Assembly: GCA_022578965.1 (NCBI GenBank)
Contig: MU400671.1
Location: 30,808 to 94,807, forward strand
Origin: Xylaria sp. FL1777
Taxonomy: Eukaryota; Ascomycota; Sordariomycetes; Xylariales; Xylariaceae
Direction of reading: 5' to 3'
DNA length: 64,000 nt
This document shows, one piece after another, positions 11,214-24,479 of this stretch. Numbering within the stretch: the first letter of the stretch is position 1; every line of letters starts with the position of its first letter. The position numbers were made by a program, and so were the translations under genes. The notes below the pieces were generated by a model that searched no databases, was not told the origin of the DNA, and saw nothing but the letters and a program-made list of their open reading frames with translations.

Positions 11214-11434
11214 TGTGGCTTCTAGGCAGCACAGGCCATGGTGTATACCGTGCAATAGTTGCTGTGCAGAAACCTAAGGAGCACGGACTAGCTTTACCTA
11301 AATTGGTAGTATTTATACATAGTTTTTTAGTACTATACTCAAAAGATGTTTTTTTTTTAATATTTACCTTTTTAAGTACAAACCTAACTTTACGTAGTAA
11401 TTATAAAGTTTTAAACTAGTATTTAAAAGGCATA
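11214..11434 (+). repeat. Left LTR of outer element
   Basis: 221 bp, TG...(C/T)A, colinear with 23990-24210. The first 75 bases remain GC-rich while the same bases in the right copy are mutated; the second half is mutated here. It is preceded by TAGA, the target duplication. Confidence 0.8.
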
Positions 11435-13807
11435 AATAGCTATTTAAGCAGCTTTATAGCATTATATTTTAAATAAACCTTTATATAATATATTAATACT
11501 TTACTTACTTTTTATTTTATTTTTTTAACTTTATTTTTATTTTATATACTTTAGTATTAATTTAATAAAATAGCTAAAAGCAGTAATAAAACTATAAAGC
11601 TTAGTTTTAAAAGCAATAATTTAGTTAAGCTAGTAGTTAATAATACTATTAAAAGTGTTTATAAACGTATTAATTAATTTGTAGTTAATTTATAACTATA
11701 ATTTAATAAAATTAAAGCTATATTAATAAAAATATAGCAAAAATTAAATATAGCACTAAAAAAGCAAAAGCTAAAAAATAAAATTAATAATTTAATAAGC
11801 AAGCTTACTAATTTAAAAAACAACTAAATATTATATATAAAGCAGCTAATTAATATAACAAATAATAAAAAGCTTAAAAATTTAACTTTTAACTTTTATA
11901 AATATTTTAAGCTTAGTAATTTGTAAATTAAGCAAAAATAATACGTTTAAACTATTTTTTTAAATGTATTTTTATTAAGTAATGCTGTTTAGTTAAATAG
12001 TTATAAAATAAAAAACAAAGTAATATTTTTAGTAATACTATAGCTAATAAAAATAGATTATATAACTTTTAATAAAATTAAAAGCATTTAAAATTGCTTA
12101 ATTTAAATATTAGTGCTATATAAACTATAGCTAAAAAAAGTTATAATAAAATTAAAAGAAAACTTTTATTAAATAGTTTTATTTGTTTATTATTATAATA
12201 TTAATTAAATAAACTTTTTAAAAGCTATAATTTAAGTATTAATTAAATATAATATATTTTATAGCTTATTAATAATATTTATTAATATATTATTAATATA
12301 AAATAAAACATTAATAAACTTTTTATAATAGCTTTATATAATGTTTTATAAACTACTAATAATTACTAAAAACATGCAGTAAACTTATAATATTATTATT
12401 AATAAATTAACTAATTTTATATTAATAATTTAGCTATATATAAAAAAGTTTAATAATAACTTAAACATTAATTAAATAATTAAAAAAGCTATATAATTAT
12501 TTTATATAATAGCTATAATATTAATTAAGCTAAAAATTTATAGTATTTTTAAAATAATAGTTTAATTATAAAGTATTTTAACGTTATATTATAAATGTAA
12601 TATTAGCATTAAAACTGCTAAAAAACTAAGCATAATATAAATTTAACTAATAAATTATGCTAAAATATTATTAATACTAATAATTTTAAACTTTAAAACT
12701 AATAAATAAAAAATAAGCTAAGTTATAAAACATAAAAATAATTAATTTAAAGCTAGATTTATAGCTTAAGCAATATAAAACAAGTATTTTAATTGTAATA
12801 AAATTAGCTATTATATAAAAAACTATAAAATAAAAGCTAAATAGCTTAAAAACTTTAAAACAAACTAAAAAAAGCAAATTAGCTAATTTATAACTATTAA
12901 AAGTAGGCTTTTTTGTAATAATTTTTTTAGCAGATTTAATAAAGTTCAAAATAAATATAAAACTTTTAAAAGCAAAGCTTTAATTAGTAGCTTTAAGCAT
13001 ATTTTTATTATAAATAACGCTAAAAATAAAAACAATACTAATAAAATAAAATAATGCTTTATTAATTATTTTAAAAATAATATAATTAATAAAAAACTTG
13101 CTAAAATTTTTAATACTATTTAAAGTAGCTTTACTTTATTAATTAAAACAAATAAAAATTAAAAAAACCTTAATAAAAAACAAAAGCTAAAAAATAGTTA
13201 TAATAATTATTATAATTTCTTTTTAGCTAAGCTAGCTAATAGCTATAAATTTACTGTTTTTTAAAACTATAGTTATATTAATTGCTATATTTTATAATTT
13301 TTAGCATTTAAGCTAGCATTATATTAATTATAAAAACAAAGCATAATATATAGCATTAATAAAATAAAACCTTAAATAACTAAAAATTATAAAATAACAG
13401 CAAATTTTATAACTACTAGTAGTATATTAAAAGTATAAACATTAATAGTAAATATAGTGCTAAACTATATTTTTTTAAGCAATATAACTATTAAAAAACA
13501 GATTTTTTATAAATAAGAAAGCATTTTTATTGTTTTAAATAGTTATAAAATTATTATACTATTTAAGTTTAAAAAAAGCTTTTTAATATAGCTAATAAAG
13601 CGTTTATTTGCTAGTATAGCTAGCAAAAAATGCTATATTATAATTATTAAATAGCATAAAAATATTTCAAAAAAACTATAAATTACTAAATATTAAAACT
13701 ATTATATAAAAAACTTTTTTAAATTATTTAATTACTTTAAGCAAAAAACTAATACTATTGCTAAAATAAAGCATTATATTAATATAAATAATAGTTTGCT
13801 AGTTAAA

Positions 13808-14302
13808 TGTTACAAAATTAGCACAAAAGTGGCTTTTAAAGCGGCTTAATGCCTTTATATATACTATGCACTTTTTTTTTTGCTAGCTAAAGCTAAGGTT
13901 ATATAACAACTTATTTAGCTTATTAAGCTTACAGTAATTTAAAGCTTATTAAATTTACGGTAATTTAAGGCTTACTAAGCTTATAATAATTTAATGCTTA
14001 CTAAACTTGCAGTAATTTAAAAAAGGTTATTACTTTTTTTACTTTTTTTTTGTTTATATAATTATGCATTTTTTATATTTAGTTATTTATTTAATTCTAG
14101 TTTTTTAGCTATTAATTTTTTTATAACTACTAAGCATTAATATATTTATTACTTTTAATTTTTTAAGACCTTTATTAATGCATAATAATAAAAGTACTTT
14201 AAAAACCTTTTTAACGGATTACTATTAAAAATTTTATTATTATTTATAAATTAAAACTTTAAAAGTAAACCTATTATATTAATATATAATAAGTTTATTA
14301 TA
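13808..14302 (+). repeat. Left LTR of inner element
   Basis: 495 bp, begins TGTTA and ends ATTATA (CA lost by mutation). It is colinear with 20703-21197. Its first 60 bases keep more G and C than the same part of the right LTR. Confidence 0.85.
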
Positions 14303-15640
14303 TTTTAATAGCTTTTTAATTAATAGAACTTAATATATAAAAACAAATATTAATATAAAAAATTAAGTAACAAACAATTTATAAAATAAATTTTTAAAAG
14401 TATACTAAAGAAATATTTAAAAAACAAAAATGCTAAATAGCATTATATAAATAAACCTTACTTAATAACTAATAAACTAGATCTAAGTTATATTACTAAA
14501 AACAAAAAATTAAAAATTAAGTTTAAAAATTTTAAAGATTTTTAAAACTAATAATATATTAAAACAACAAACTTTAGTACTTTTATTAGTTATTTCTATT
14601 AAAAAAAAAGCAGTAGTAAAAAAAAAAAAGTTAAGCAATAATAATAAAAAAGAACTAATATTAATGCTAGTACTACAAAGCAAATTAGTTATTTTAACCT
14701 AAAAAATAGCTTAAATATTAAACGTTATAACTTTTAAACTAATATAAATATTAATTATAATAATTAAAGTAATAATAATAACTACTATTATAATAATAAA
14801 TTAAAGCTTTAAATAAGTAATTATATTATAATTAATATTAATATTATTATTAGCAAACTTAATGCTTACTTTTATTACTACTATATTTAAAATAATAACT
14901 TAAAATAAAAAATTTAACTTTTTATTATTACTATTGCTTTTATTATTAAAATTATTTATAATATTAAAAATGTTAAACATTAAAAGTTTTAAACTTATTG
15001 CTTTAAAGCTTTATAATAAATTTATAAATATAAAAGCTTTTTTAATTTACGTTAAACTTTATTTAAAATAGCATTTTACTACTATTATAAAAAAAAACTA
15101 AAAAATAATAATTACTTTATAATTTTTGTTAAAAAAAGTACTAAAATAATTTTAATTTATTTTAAAAGATTTTTTAAAAGCTAACAAATTAACTAATTTT
15201 AAGCTAAAAACAAAAAAATTTTTTGAAAACTATATTAAGTTTAAAAATTAAATAAAAACATTGTTTAAAGATTTTTAAAAAGCAAAATATACAAAAAAAG
15301 CACTTTATTGCTTAAAACAAACAAAAGTAGCAATAAATTATGCTATAAAATTTAAATAATTAATAGCAATTTTAAAATTACTTAAGCTTATATTGTTTTA
15401 TTTATTTTATAATAAACTTAAAACTTAAGTTTAAAACAAACTATATAAAATAAATAAACTAGCAAAAATTAATATATATATTAATATAGCTATTATAATT
15501 AATTAATAATTATTTAACTAGTATTTTAAAACTAAAAAAACTAAAAAAAACAAAAAAAAAAATACTTAAAAAAATATTAAACAAAAATTTAAGCAAATTA
15601 ATAAAGTTTAAAAACAACAATTTTAAAATATGTTTAAAGT

Positions 15641-15690
15641 TAAATGTTATAACTATAAAAAAAAAAAACATTTTTAAAAATAATGCTAAT
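15641..15690 (+). pseudogene. Gag zinc-knuckle relic of the inner element
   Basis: Reading through transitions, the codons fit a C-x2-C-x4-H-x4-C retroviral-type zinc knuckle (C, Y, N, then H, F). One cysteine is now tyrosine and stops are present. It sits upstream of the polymerase relic, as in gypsy Gag. Confidence 0.55.
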
Positions 15691-17879
15691 CTAAAAAAAA
15701 AACAAAAAAAAAAGCTATAAAAAAAAAATTTTTTTTAACTTAAGAAAAAAATACAAGTTATAAAAGTTTAAAACAACAAAAAACAATAAAGCAATTTAAA
15801 AAATATGTTTTTAAAGCAAAAGTATAAAATTGCTGTTTTAAGTTAAAATAAAAATGCTACATTAAATAAATCTAAATGCTTTATTTATATAAATTAAAAT
15901 AAACAAACATATAAATACTATTTAAAAGCTTTATAATTATTAAAATAAATTACAAAAAAATATATTTGTTATATAAATAATTAAAATTATTTAATATATA
16001 ACTTAAAAAAATAGTTTAATTAAAAATAGCAAATAATAAAAAGTAATAAATTAATATAGTTAGCAAACTTATAAAACTATAAAAACTTTAAACTATTAAA
16101 GCTTAAAATATAGCTTAAAAAAAAATTATATTTAAAAAAATAAAACTATAATTATAAATAATATAGTTATTAAACTAATTATAAACTACTAAAACATTTA
16201 ATTATTAAATAAACTTAAAAAAATAAAACTTATAAAACTTTAAAATAAAAGCAAATAAAATTAAAAGCTATAAAAAATACTACAAAAAAAAAACTAATAA
16301 AAATAAATAAAGTATTTTTATAGCTTAAACTGCTTTAAATGCAACAAAATAAAAAAGCATTAATAGTTAGCATAAAAACTAATACGTTTTAAAAACTAAA
16401 GCTAATAATTTAATTAATTATTAAAAGTTATTATTATAACAAAATTATAATAAAAAACAATAATAATATTTTATATTTAAAAAATCTAAAATATAATAAA
16501 ATACTATAAAATTACTATATAGTATATTATTACTACTAATATTTACTTAATAAATTAAAAAATAATTAGTTTTTTAAACAAATTACAAAAATAAAAATAT
16601 AGAACTTTTATAAATTAAAATAATTAATTATAATTATAATTTACTATAAAAATCTATAAAGATTTACAATATTTAAAAAAATTTTTAACTACATTTATAA
16701 TATTATTTTAAAAAAATATAAAAATAATTGCTATAAATATTATTAGCTAATTAAAGCATAATTATACTAAAAAATAGTTATTAAAAGCAAAAAAGCTTAA
16801 AAACTACAATTTAAAGCTTAATTAAAAGCAAAAACAAAACAAAGCGTAATAATATTTAAAATACAAAATAAAACAAGCATTTAAACATTTAACAAAAAAA
16901 AGTTAAAAAATAAAATAAATACTTGCTAAAAAAGCAGTAAATAGCTAAAAAAACTAAGGCTTTACGTAAAGTTTAATATAATAACTAAAAAAACTAATTT
17001 AAAATTAAACTTATATATTAAAAAAAAAAATATAACACTTTAATTAATTTAAAAGCATAAGCTAATATAATTTTACTTAAAGTAACAAAACAAAATAAAA
17101 TTTCTTAAAAATATAAGCAAAAATCCTAAAGAATTAAAAAATTTAATAAAAGTACTTCTAGTTATAATAATAATTATATATTTAAAAAAACCAAACTTTT
17201 TAATATATTTATATAAAAACACAAAAAACAAATTATATTAAATATTGCTAATATATTTAATTATAACATTATTTTAAAAATACTATAATTAAAAACTAGC
17301 AACTTTTTAATTTAATAAAAAGCAAAGATTATTAATTAAAAAAGTAAAAAACAAAGCAAAAAAATCAGAAAAATCGCAAAAAAAATTCTAAACAAAATAT
17401 TAAAAATATATTATAAATTTTACAAACTATTTAAAAAAAAAAAAAAAAAAGAACTTTTTAAACATAGCTTATAAAATTACTATATTTTTATTAAAGAAAA
17501 ATATTAACTAAAGCTTTATTAAGTATATTATATAAGCTTAAATAAAACAAACGCTTTATAAAAATACATTTAAAAAAACTTAGCAAGAAAATTTCTAAAA
17601 AAATCTTAATTATTTGCTAAATATTTTATAGTACTAATACTTAAAATAAAAAATAAAAAACAATTAATTAATAAAAAAAAAAAACTAATATAACAAATAA
17701 TAATTAACTATTAACTATTAAATATAATTATTATTACAAATAAATATTTCTTTACTTTACTAATAACTATAAAAAAAAATATTAGCTAAGCAAAATAATT
17801 TATAATAGTTAATATTTTAAATAAATATTATGCTATTAAAATAGCTAAAAAAAAAAAATAAAAAACTGCTATATAAATA

Positions 17880-18080
17880 ATATATAAACTATATAAATAT
17901 ATAGTTATGCTATAAAAACTATAAAACGTATTAGCTAGCTTTTAATACATAATAATAATAATTCTATAGAAATTTTTAAATAAATTTATGTTTATTTATT
18001 TAAATAATATTTTAATTTATTTTAAAACGCTAAAAAAACACAAAAAACATATAACTTAAGTATTAAAAACACTTAAACAA
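17880..18080 (+). pseudogene. Reverse transcriptase relic of the inner element
   Basis: A recognisable Ty3/gypsy reverse transcriptase core. The segment with N-A-P-A-S-F-Q is followed about 50 bases later by a still open stretch Y-L-N-N-I-L-I-Y-F-K-N-A-K-K-H. This equals the usual Y-L-D-D-I-L-I-Y-S-K with each change explained by G-to-A or C-to-T. Both catalytic aspartates are lost, so no activity is possible. Confidence 0.75.
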
Positions 18081-19089
18081 ACAAAATTATAACTTAATAC
18101 AAAAAAATATATATAGCATACATAAAAAATCAACTTTTTAAGATTTATAATTACTTTAAAACAAATATAAATTTAATAATTAAAAATTAACATAATATAA
18201 AACTAAAAAATATTTAACTTAATTACTATTATAAACATATAACAAGCATTAAGATTTTTAAACTATATTTAAATATTAATTTAAAACTTTAAAAAAATAA
18301 CATTTTATTTTATAAAATATACAAAAAAAAAATACAAAAAAAAATCCTTTTTAATTTTAAAAAAAGCCTAAAAAGCTTTTAAAAAACTAAAACTAAAAGT
18401 TACTTTTAACTTTATAGTTAAACTACTTAATCTATAAAAAAAAAAAAAGCTAAAAACAAATGCTTTAAATAGTATAATTATAAAAGTTTTAAAACAACTA
18501 AAAAACAATAAAAAATAGTACTTAATAGCTTATTATTTTAAAGCATTATAAAATATAACATTATAATATTTTATATATAACAAAAAACTGCTTGTAATTA
18601 TTATAGCACTTAAAAAATAAAAACTATTTTTTATAAAAACTATAAAGCTAATTAAAATTTATTTAAATTATTAAAACTTAATAAAATTTATAACTATATA
18701 AAAGATTACTAAACAACATAAAAATTAAATAGTTTTTTTTTTTAAATTTAACTTTAAAATATGCTATATTAAAAGAAAAAAAAACATTTAAGCAAACATA
18801 CTTAGTTAATAAAGTTAAAAAAAGATTTAAAGTTTTAAAAAAAAACATTTAAGTATTACATCTTTAAAAAAATAAAAGCTTAAAAATTAAAGTTATACTT
18901 AAGGACTTTATAAATATATAGCTATAATAAGCTTATAACTTAAAAAAATTAGTATAACTATAAAAACATAAAAGATTAAAAAATAATAAGCTAATATATA
19001 AACATAAAGTTTACTTACTAGAATTTTTATAAAATAAATTTATTAAAAAATTTTATAAATACTTATTATATAAATACTAAAAAGCAACA

Positions 19090-19400
19090 AAAATAATCTA
19101 ACAATTATAAAAAAAGTACAATTTTTTAAAACTATAAAATATAGTTAAATCTATTATAAAAAAGTACAATATTTATAACAAAGCTAAAATAGCTTAATAT
19201 AAGCTTTATAAATTACTATAATTTATATAAATACTTAAATAAGCATAGCATACTATTACTTAAAATTTTATTATAATATTACTTTTATTAATTAATCTAG
19301 TTATAAAAATATAATACAATAAAATATAAGTTATTGTTAATAAACTTACTAAGTATGTTTATTTTTTACTGTTTAAAGAAAATATAATAGTTAAATAATT
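19090..19400 (+). pseudogene. Integrase relic of the inner element
   Basis: Downstream of the reverse transcriptase, mutated codons read as a zinc-binding end (C-N-I-C-N-K-A-K) followed by the beginning of the catalytic core (W-x-x-I, G-L-P-L-S, V-I-V-N-K-L-T-K-Y). This is the gypsy order RT before integrase. Several stops interrupt it. Confidence 0.6.
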
Positions 19401-20702
19401 TATATATGCTTTTATACGCTAATATTTAAATAAGTATAAGCTACTAAAAAAGATTATTTTAAACTAAAATAAATTGTTTACTTTTAAGTTTAAAACTAGC
19501 TTTTTTAAACTTATTAGTATTAAATTAAAGTTTTTAACTGTTTATTACTTATAAACAAATAAACAAACAAAAAAACTAAACTAAATACTAAAATAATATT
19601 TATAAAATTATATTAACTATTAATAAAACAATTAAGTAAAACTATTATTAATAGCATAAATTTTATATAATATATTAATAAACAAAAATATAAATATATT
19701 TTTGCATAAAGCTGTTTATAAATAGCAAGCAATTACTAAAAAACAAAAAAAAACATTAATAAAAGTACTTGCTATTTTAATTATAGCACTTTAAGTAAAA
19801 ACTATTGTAACAAAGATTAAAACGCTATAAGCTAAACTACAACTATGCCTTTAATTTTTATAACAACAGATGTTAATATACTATAACAAAAAACAAACTA
19901 AAAAACTAACCTTTAAAAAAGAAAACAAAGTTTACTTGCTATAATAAAAACAAAATGCAAACATTAATATTCCTTAAATTAAAACAAAATAACTAAGCAA
20001 TAAATTAAAATTTAAAAAACTTAGCCTTTTTAAAATTAAAAAAGTTATTTTACTTATTAATTATAAACTGTTATTACTAAAGAATATGCAAATTTACCTT
20101 ATTTTTTACATTTTTTTACTAGAACTAGCACTTATTAAAACACTTATTAAAACACAACTAAAAATAAAAACAAATTAAAACGTTTATAAAGTTAAAAGTA
20201 TACTAAATTTCTGTTAAAACAATAATAACCTGGAGTATTTTATTAAATAAAAAGAATACCTATATGCTAATAATACTTAAAAACTTAAAAAACACCTAAA
20301 AACTGCTAAAGTAGTTAAAACATTTTTGTATGCAAAGCTAAGCTAACTTGCTTAAAACAAAGTTAAAGCTATTTTAAGCTCGTTTTAATTTTTCTTGAAC
20401 TAAGAGTAGCTATTGCTTTGCTTGCTTTTCTTTTTTTTTAAAACAACAGTGTTTAAAAACTATATTATTAATTAAGTTAATTAAGATCTTTAATCTATTG
20501 CAAAAGCAACTAGCGCTAAAAGCAAAGCATGACTTTGTAGCTAGTAAAATTAATAAAAAAGGCAAAAACGAGTTTTTGTTTTGTTTTAAATAAACGGTTA
20601 GTTTTTTTAATGCGCTTTAACATTATAATATATAAAAAAAAAAAAAAAAAAGAATACTTACGAAAAATTATTAAAATAACAATTTTAGAAAAAAGGAAAT
20701 AA

Positions 20703-21197
20703 TGTTATAAAATTAGCATAAAAGTAGCTTTTAAAGCAGCTTAATGCTTTTATATATATTATGCACTTTTTCTTTTGCTAGCTAAAGCTAAAGTTACGTA
20801 ATAATTTATTTAGCTTACTAAGCTTATAATAATTTAAAGCTTACTAAGCTTATAATAATTTAAAGCTTATTAAGCTTATAGTAATTTAGTGCTTATTAAA
20901 CTTATAATAATTTAAAAGAAATTATTACTTTTTTTACTTTTTTTTTGTTTATATAATTATGCACTTCTTATATTTAGTTACTTATTTAGTTCTAGTTTTT
21001 TAGCTATTAATTTTTTTATAACTGCTAAGCATTAATACATTTATTACTTTTAATTCTTTAAGACCCTTATTAATGCACAGTAATAAAAGTACCTTAAAAA
21101 CCTCCTTAACGGACCACTGTTAAAGATTTTATTATTACTTGCAAATTAAGACCTTAAAAGCAAACCCGTTATATTAATATATAATAAGTCCATTACA
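20703..21197 (+). repeat. Right LTR of inner element
   Basis: 495 bp, starts TGTTAT and ends CATTACA, followed by TTAAA. Its final 150 bases retain clearly more G and C than the same part of the left LTR, so mutation fades toward the element edge. Confidence 0.85.
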
Positions 21198-21584
21198 TTA
21201 AACTACTACTGCAAAAATATAGCTTAATACAAAAAAAAGCGCTATATAAGTTTATAAAAGCACATAAAAATATTTATATTAAAAAAAGCATAAAGCTATA
21301 AAGTTTGCTAGCGCTATTAACTTTAAAAAAAGCGTTAAATATAACTATTAAGCTTAATAAAAATAATAAATTAATAATATAGCATTTTTGTTATAATTAT
21401 TATAAAATTAATAAAAAAACAAAAAAGCAAGCTTATTTACTACTTAATATAGCAAACTAAATATAATAAACTATAAAGCGCTAATAATATGCTTTTATTA
21501 ACTTAAAAAATAAATTTTACTATATTGTTATATATAAACTATATTATAAAAAAATAGCATTTATTATATTATTTAAGCTATATA

Positions 21585-21760
21585 AATAAATAGTAATGCT
21601 TTTTAAATTTTATAACGCTTTAATAATGTTTTAAGCATTAATATAAAAAATAATTAAACTTTTTTATAAATAGCTAGCTAGCTTACTTAATAATATTTAT
21701 ATTTAAGCTAAAACAAAAAAACAATTATATAAGCATTATTGCTTGCTATTTATATAATTA
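21585..21760 (+). pseudogene. Reverse transcriptase relic of the outer element
   Basis: After reversing transitions by eye, the codons fit V-M-P-F-G-F-Y-N-A-x-A-M-F-Q. About 60 bases later they fit L-L-D-D-I-Y-I-x-A-K-T-K-E-Q (aspartates now asparagine). This is a gypsy-type reverse transcriptase distinct from that of the inner element. Stops are frequent. Confidence 0.55.
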
Positions 21761-23989
21761 GTTAAGTATAGCATAATAGTTAATACATTAAAAATACTGC
21801 TTTTTGTAAATTTTAGTATTTTTTTTAGTTTTAATGTTTTTTATAATAGCATTAAAGCAAACCTAGTAAAGGTTGCAGCAGTACAAAAGCAGCTTATGCT
21901 TAAAACCATTATAAAAATAAAAGTATTTATAAATGTTGCAAGCTATTTTAAGCATTTTATTAAAAACTACTTATTAATTGCTGCACTATTAATTATGCTA
22001 ACAAAAAAACCTAAAAACTAAAAAATAAAATTAAGCATAAAAGCTAAAAACGCATAGCAAAAAATCTATAAAGCTATTATTATTATGCTAATTATTTAAG
22101 CTTTTAATTAAAAGCTTTTATTTATAATAAATATTAATTTAAGTATATATTACGTTAAAGCATATTTAATGCAGCTATATTTTTATAAAATAACTATATT
22201 TTTATATTTAGTAGTATACTTTTTAAAAAAGCTTAAAGCATATTAATTATATTATTTAACGCAAAAAAAAAAGTTGCTAGCTATAATATTAGTATTTTAA
22301 TACTAGCAGCATTAAATAAAAAGCAGAAAAATTACTGTTTATATAAATTATAAGTTTTTTATAATAATAAAAACGAAAATAAAACAACTAATAAAAATAG
22401 TACGTTTTTTAAACGTTATTAAATATTTTAGCATAAAAATTATATATAAAACAAGCAAATTAAACGTTTTAGCAAATTAGCTATTAAGATTATTAGTTAT
22501 ACTAGTTTTTTTATTAATAAAAGCTAAAGCTAATATAAAGTTATTACTAAAAGCTAAAATATAGCTAATAATGCTACTATAATACTTTAATATTATAAAT
22601 TTGCAAGCTATTTTTAAAAATTTTTGTTTTAAAACTAAATTGCTATACAATATAAGTTTAAAATAAGTAAAACAGCACTTTATTAAAAAGAATAGCATGC
22701 TATTTAAGCTAATTAACTATAAACAAGCTTTAAAAAACTTTTTATATTTAGTTAATATAGTATTTTAAGCTATAGTGCTTTTAAAAGTGCTTAAAGTGCT
22801 AAAATTACTACAAAACGCAAAAAACGCATATATTAACTTAAGGTATACTACTATTAAAAGCCTAATTTAAAAGCTAAATAAGCGTTTTTAGTACTTAAAA
22901 GCTATATTTATTGCTTAGCAAATTATTACTAAATATAGCTAATATTAGCTAATAAAACTATTATTAAATAAACTTTTAAATTTATAACTTATTATACTAC
23001 TTTTATTATTTATACGTTAAGCTATAAACTATATATTTATAGCTAATTTTAAGCTATTAATATGCGTTAAATATATTATTACGTAAGTTAAAGCAAAAAT
23101 AATGCTTAATGTTAGTTTTAAAGCAATAAAACTACTAATTTAACAAATTAGCAAAATGTTTAGTTTTTTTAAAAAATAAATAAGCAATAATGTAAGCATA
23201 TTTATAAACAAAAAAGCAACTAATTAATATAAATTAAACGGTTTTATTATAAAGTTAATTATACTTAAAAAACCTAAAAGTAATAATAAAATTAAAAAAG
23301 CTAATAATAATATTAAGTAAATTATGCTATATAAAAGTTTAACTTATTGTTATTTTAATTTTTAAACTTTATTAAAAGTAGCTATTTATATATATAACTA
23401 AACTTTAAAGCTTAATAGCTATAATAGTTATTTTTTGCTGTTTAAAATGTAGTTATTAAATTAGCAACTAGCTATAAAAATTGCTAATTATATTAAAAAT
23501 CCAAACAAAAAAAAAAAAGTTAAATTTTAGCAATATTTAGTATAAAACTATAAAGCACTATTAATGTATAACTATTTTAATAGTTTAAAAGCATTAAAAA
23601 ACTAAATTTAAGCTTATTTGCAAAAAAAAAAAAGCTTAATTAAAACTTATAAAACTAGTAATTAAGTTTTATGCATTAAATAACAAGCTAATAAGTTTAA
23701 ACTATATTATAATAGCTTATAAACTATTATAAATTATTATTATAATAATATATATAAACTATAAAGCTTTAAAAAAATAATGTTGCTTAATAAATATAAT
23801 AGCAGTAATTTATTTTTAGCTTATAGTAAAAATAGCTACTTAATAAAAAGTTTATAGTATATTAATAAGCGTATGCTAAAAAAAAATAAACAAAAATTAA
23901 AAGCGTTAGTAGTATAAATATTAAAAAGCATTTATAAATAGCTTTATTTTTATAAATAGCTAAAATAACTATTTAGCAAAAAAAATAAT

Positions 23990-24210
23990 TATAGCTTTTA
24001 AGCAATATAAGCTATAATATATACTATGCAATAATTACTATACAAAAACTTAAAAAGCATAAACTAGCTTTACCTAAATTAGTAATATTTATACATAGTT
24101 TTTTAGTACTATACTTAAAAGATGTTTTTTTTCTAACATCTACCTTTTTAAGTATAAACCTAACCTTACGTAGTAATTACAAAGTTCTAGGCCAGTATTC
24201 AGAAGGCACA
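23990..24210 (+). repeat. Right LTR of outer element
   Basis: 221 bp matching 11214-11434 position by position. The first half is mutated, and the last 60 bases are nearly free of mutation and end AAGGCACA. It is followed by TAGA. Confidence 0.8.
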
Positions 24211-24479
24211 TAGAGGACATAGAGGTGTAGCAGTCGGCAGCATGTGCATGCAACATACCTTAGGTACCTAGTGTGGGGGTTGCAAACGGAACCAAGGGCA
24301 TATAAGAATATTGGGCTTGGCTGGGCACCCTAGGTAGTTAAACTTACCCTTCTACACCTTCAGTTCTGCTGCTGCGCGAGCCCTTCAATACAAGACTACC
24401 TATTGGCCTACGGCCACATACACTCCTTCAGTAGGTAGGTATGTCCACAATACCCGCCAACTGCCCCTACCAATGTAGG

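Larger units (their letters stand above)
13808..21197 (+). mobile_element. Inner Ty3/gypsy LTR retrotransposon, RIP-mutated, nested
   Basis: This 7,390-bp element has two 495-bp direct LTRs (13808-14302, 20703-21197) of identical length and a TTAAA target duplication (13803-13807, 21198-21202). A purine tract (AGAAAAAAGGAAATAA, about 20687-20702) directly precedes the right LTR, as expected for minus-primer use. TTAATAGC just after the left LTR fits a mutated TTGGTAGC primer site. Internal relics keep gypsy order: a CCHC zinc knuckle (K-C-Y-N-x...H-F, about 15641-15690); reverse transcriptase with M-P-x-G-L-x-N-A-P-A-S-F-Q, then F-M-F-I-Y-L-N-N-I-L-I-Y (YLDD with D to N by mutation, about 17900-18035); then an integrase zinc-binding relic with C-N-I-C-N-K-A-K and G-L-P-L-S (about 19150-19290). 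All frames are closed. Confidence 0.85.
11214..24210 (+). mobile_element. Outer Ty3/gypsy LTR retrotransposon, RIP-mutated, interrupted by another element
   Basis: Two direct 221-bp LTRs (11214-11434 and 23990-24210) are equal in length with no net gap and differ mostly by transitions. TAGA flanks the element on both sides (11210-11213 and 24211-24214), a 4-bp target duplication. The LTRs start with TG (TA in the mutated copy) and end in CA. Without the inner insertion the element is about 5.6 kb. Just right of the insertion, degenerate reverse transcriptase can be read: a relic of Y-E-W-x-V-M-P-F-G-x-x-N-A-P/A near 21585-21650, then L-L-D-D-I (now L-L-N-N-I) near 21680-21710. That orders the element left to right on the plus strand. 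No open frame survives. It sits between the divergent LYR and Mbp1-like genes. Confidence 0.8.

Noticed and set aside
11435..23989. AT-rich block as mitochondrial DNA insert or centromere core
   Set aside because: LTR pairs, target duplications and gypsy RT relics explain it; changes are mostly transitions, and no mitochondrial tRNA or gene pattern was seen.
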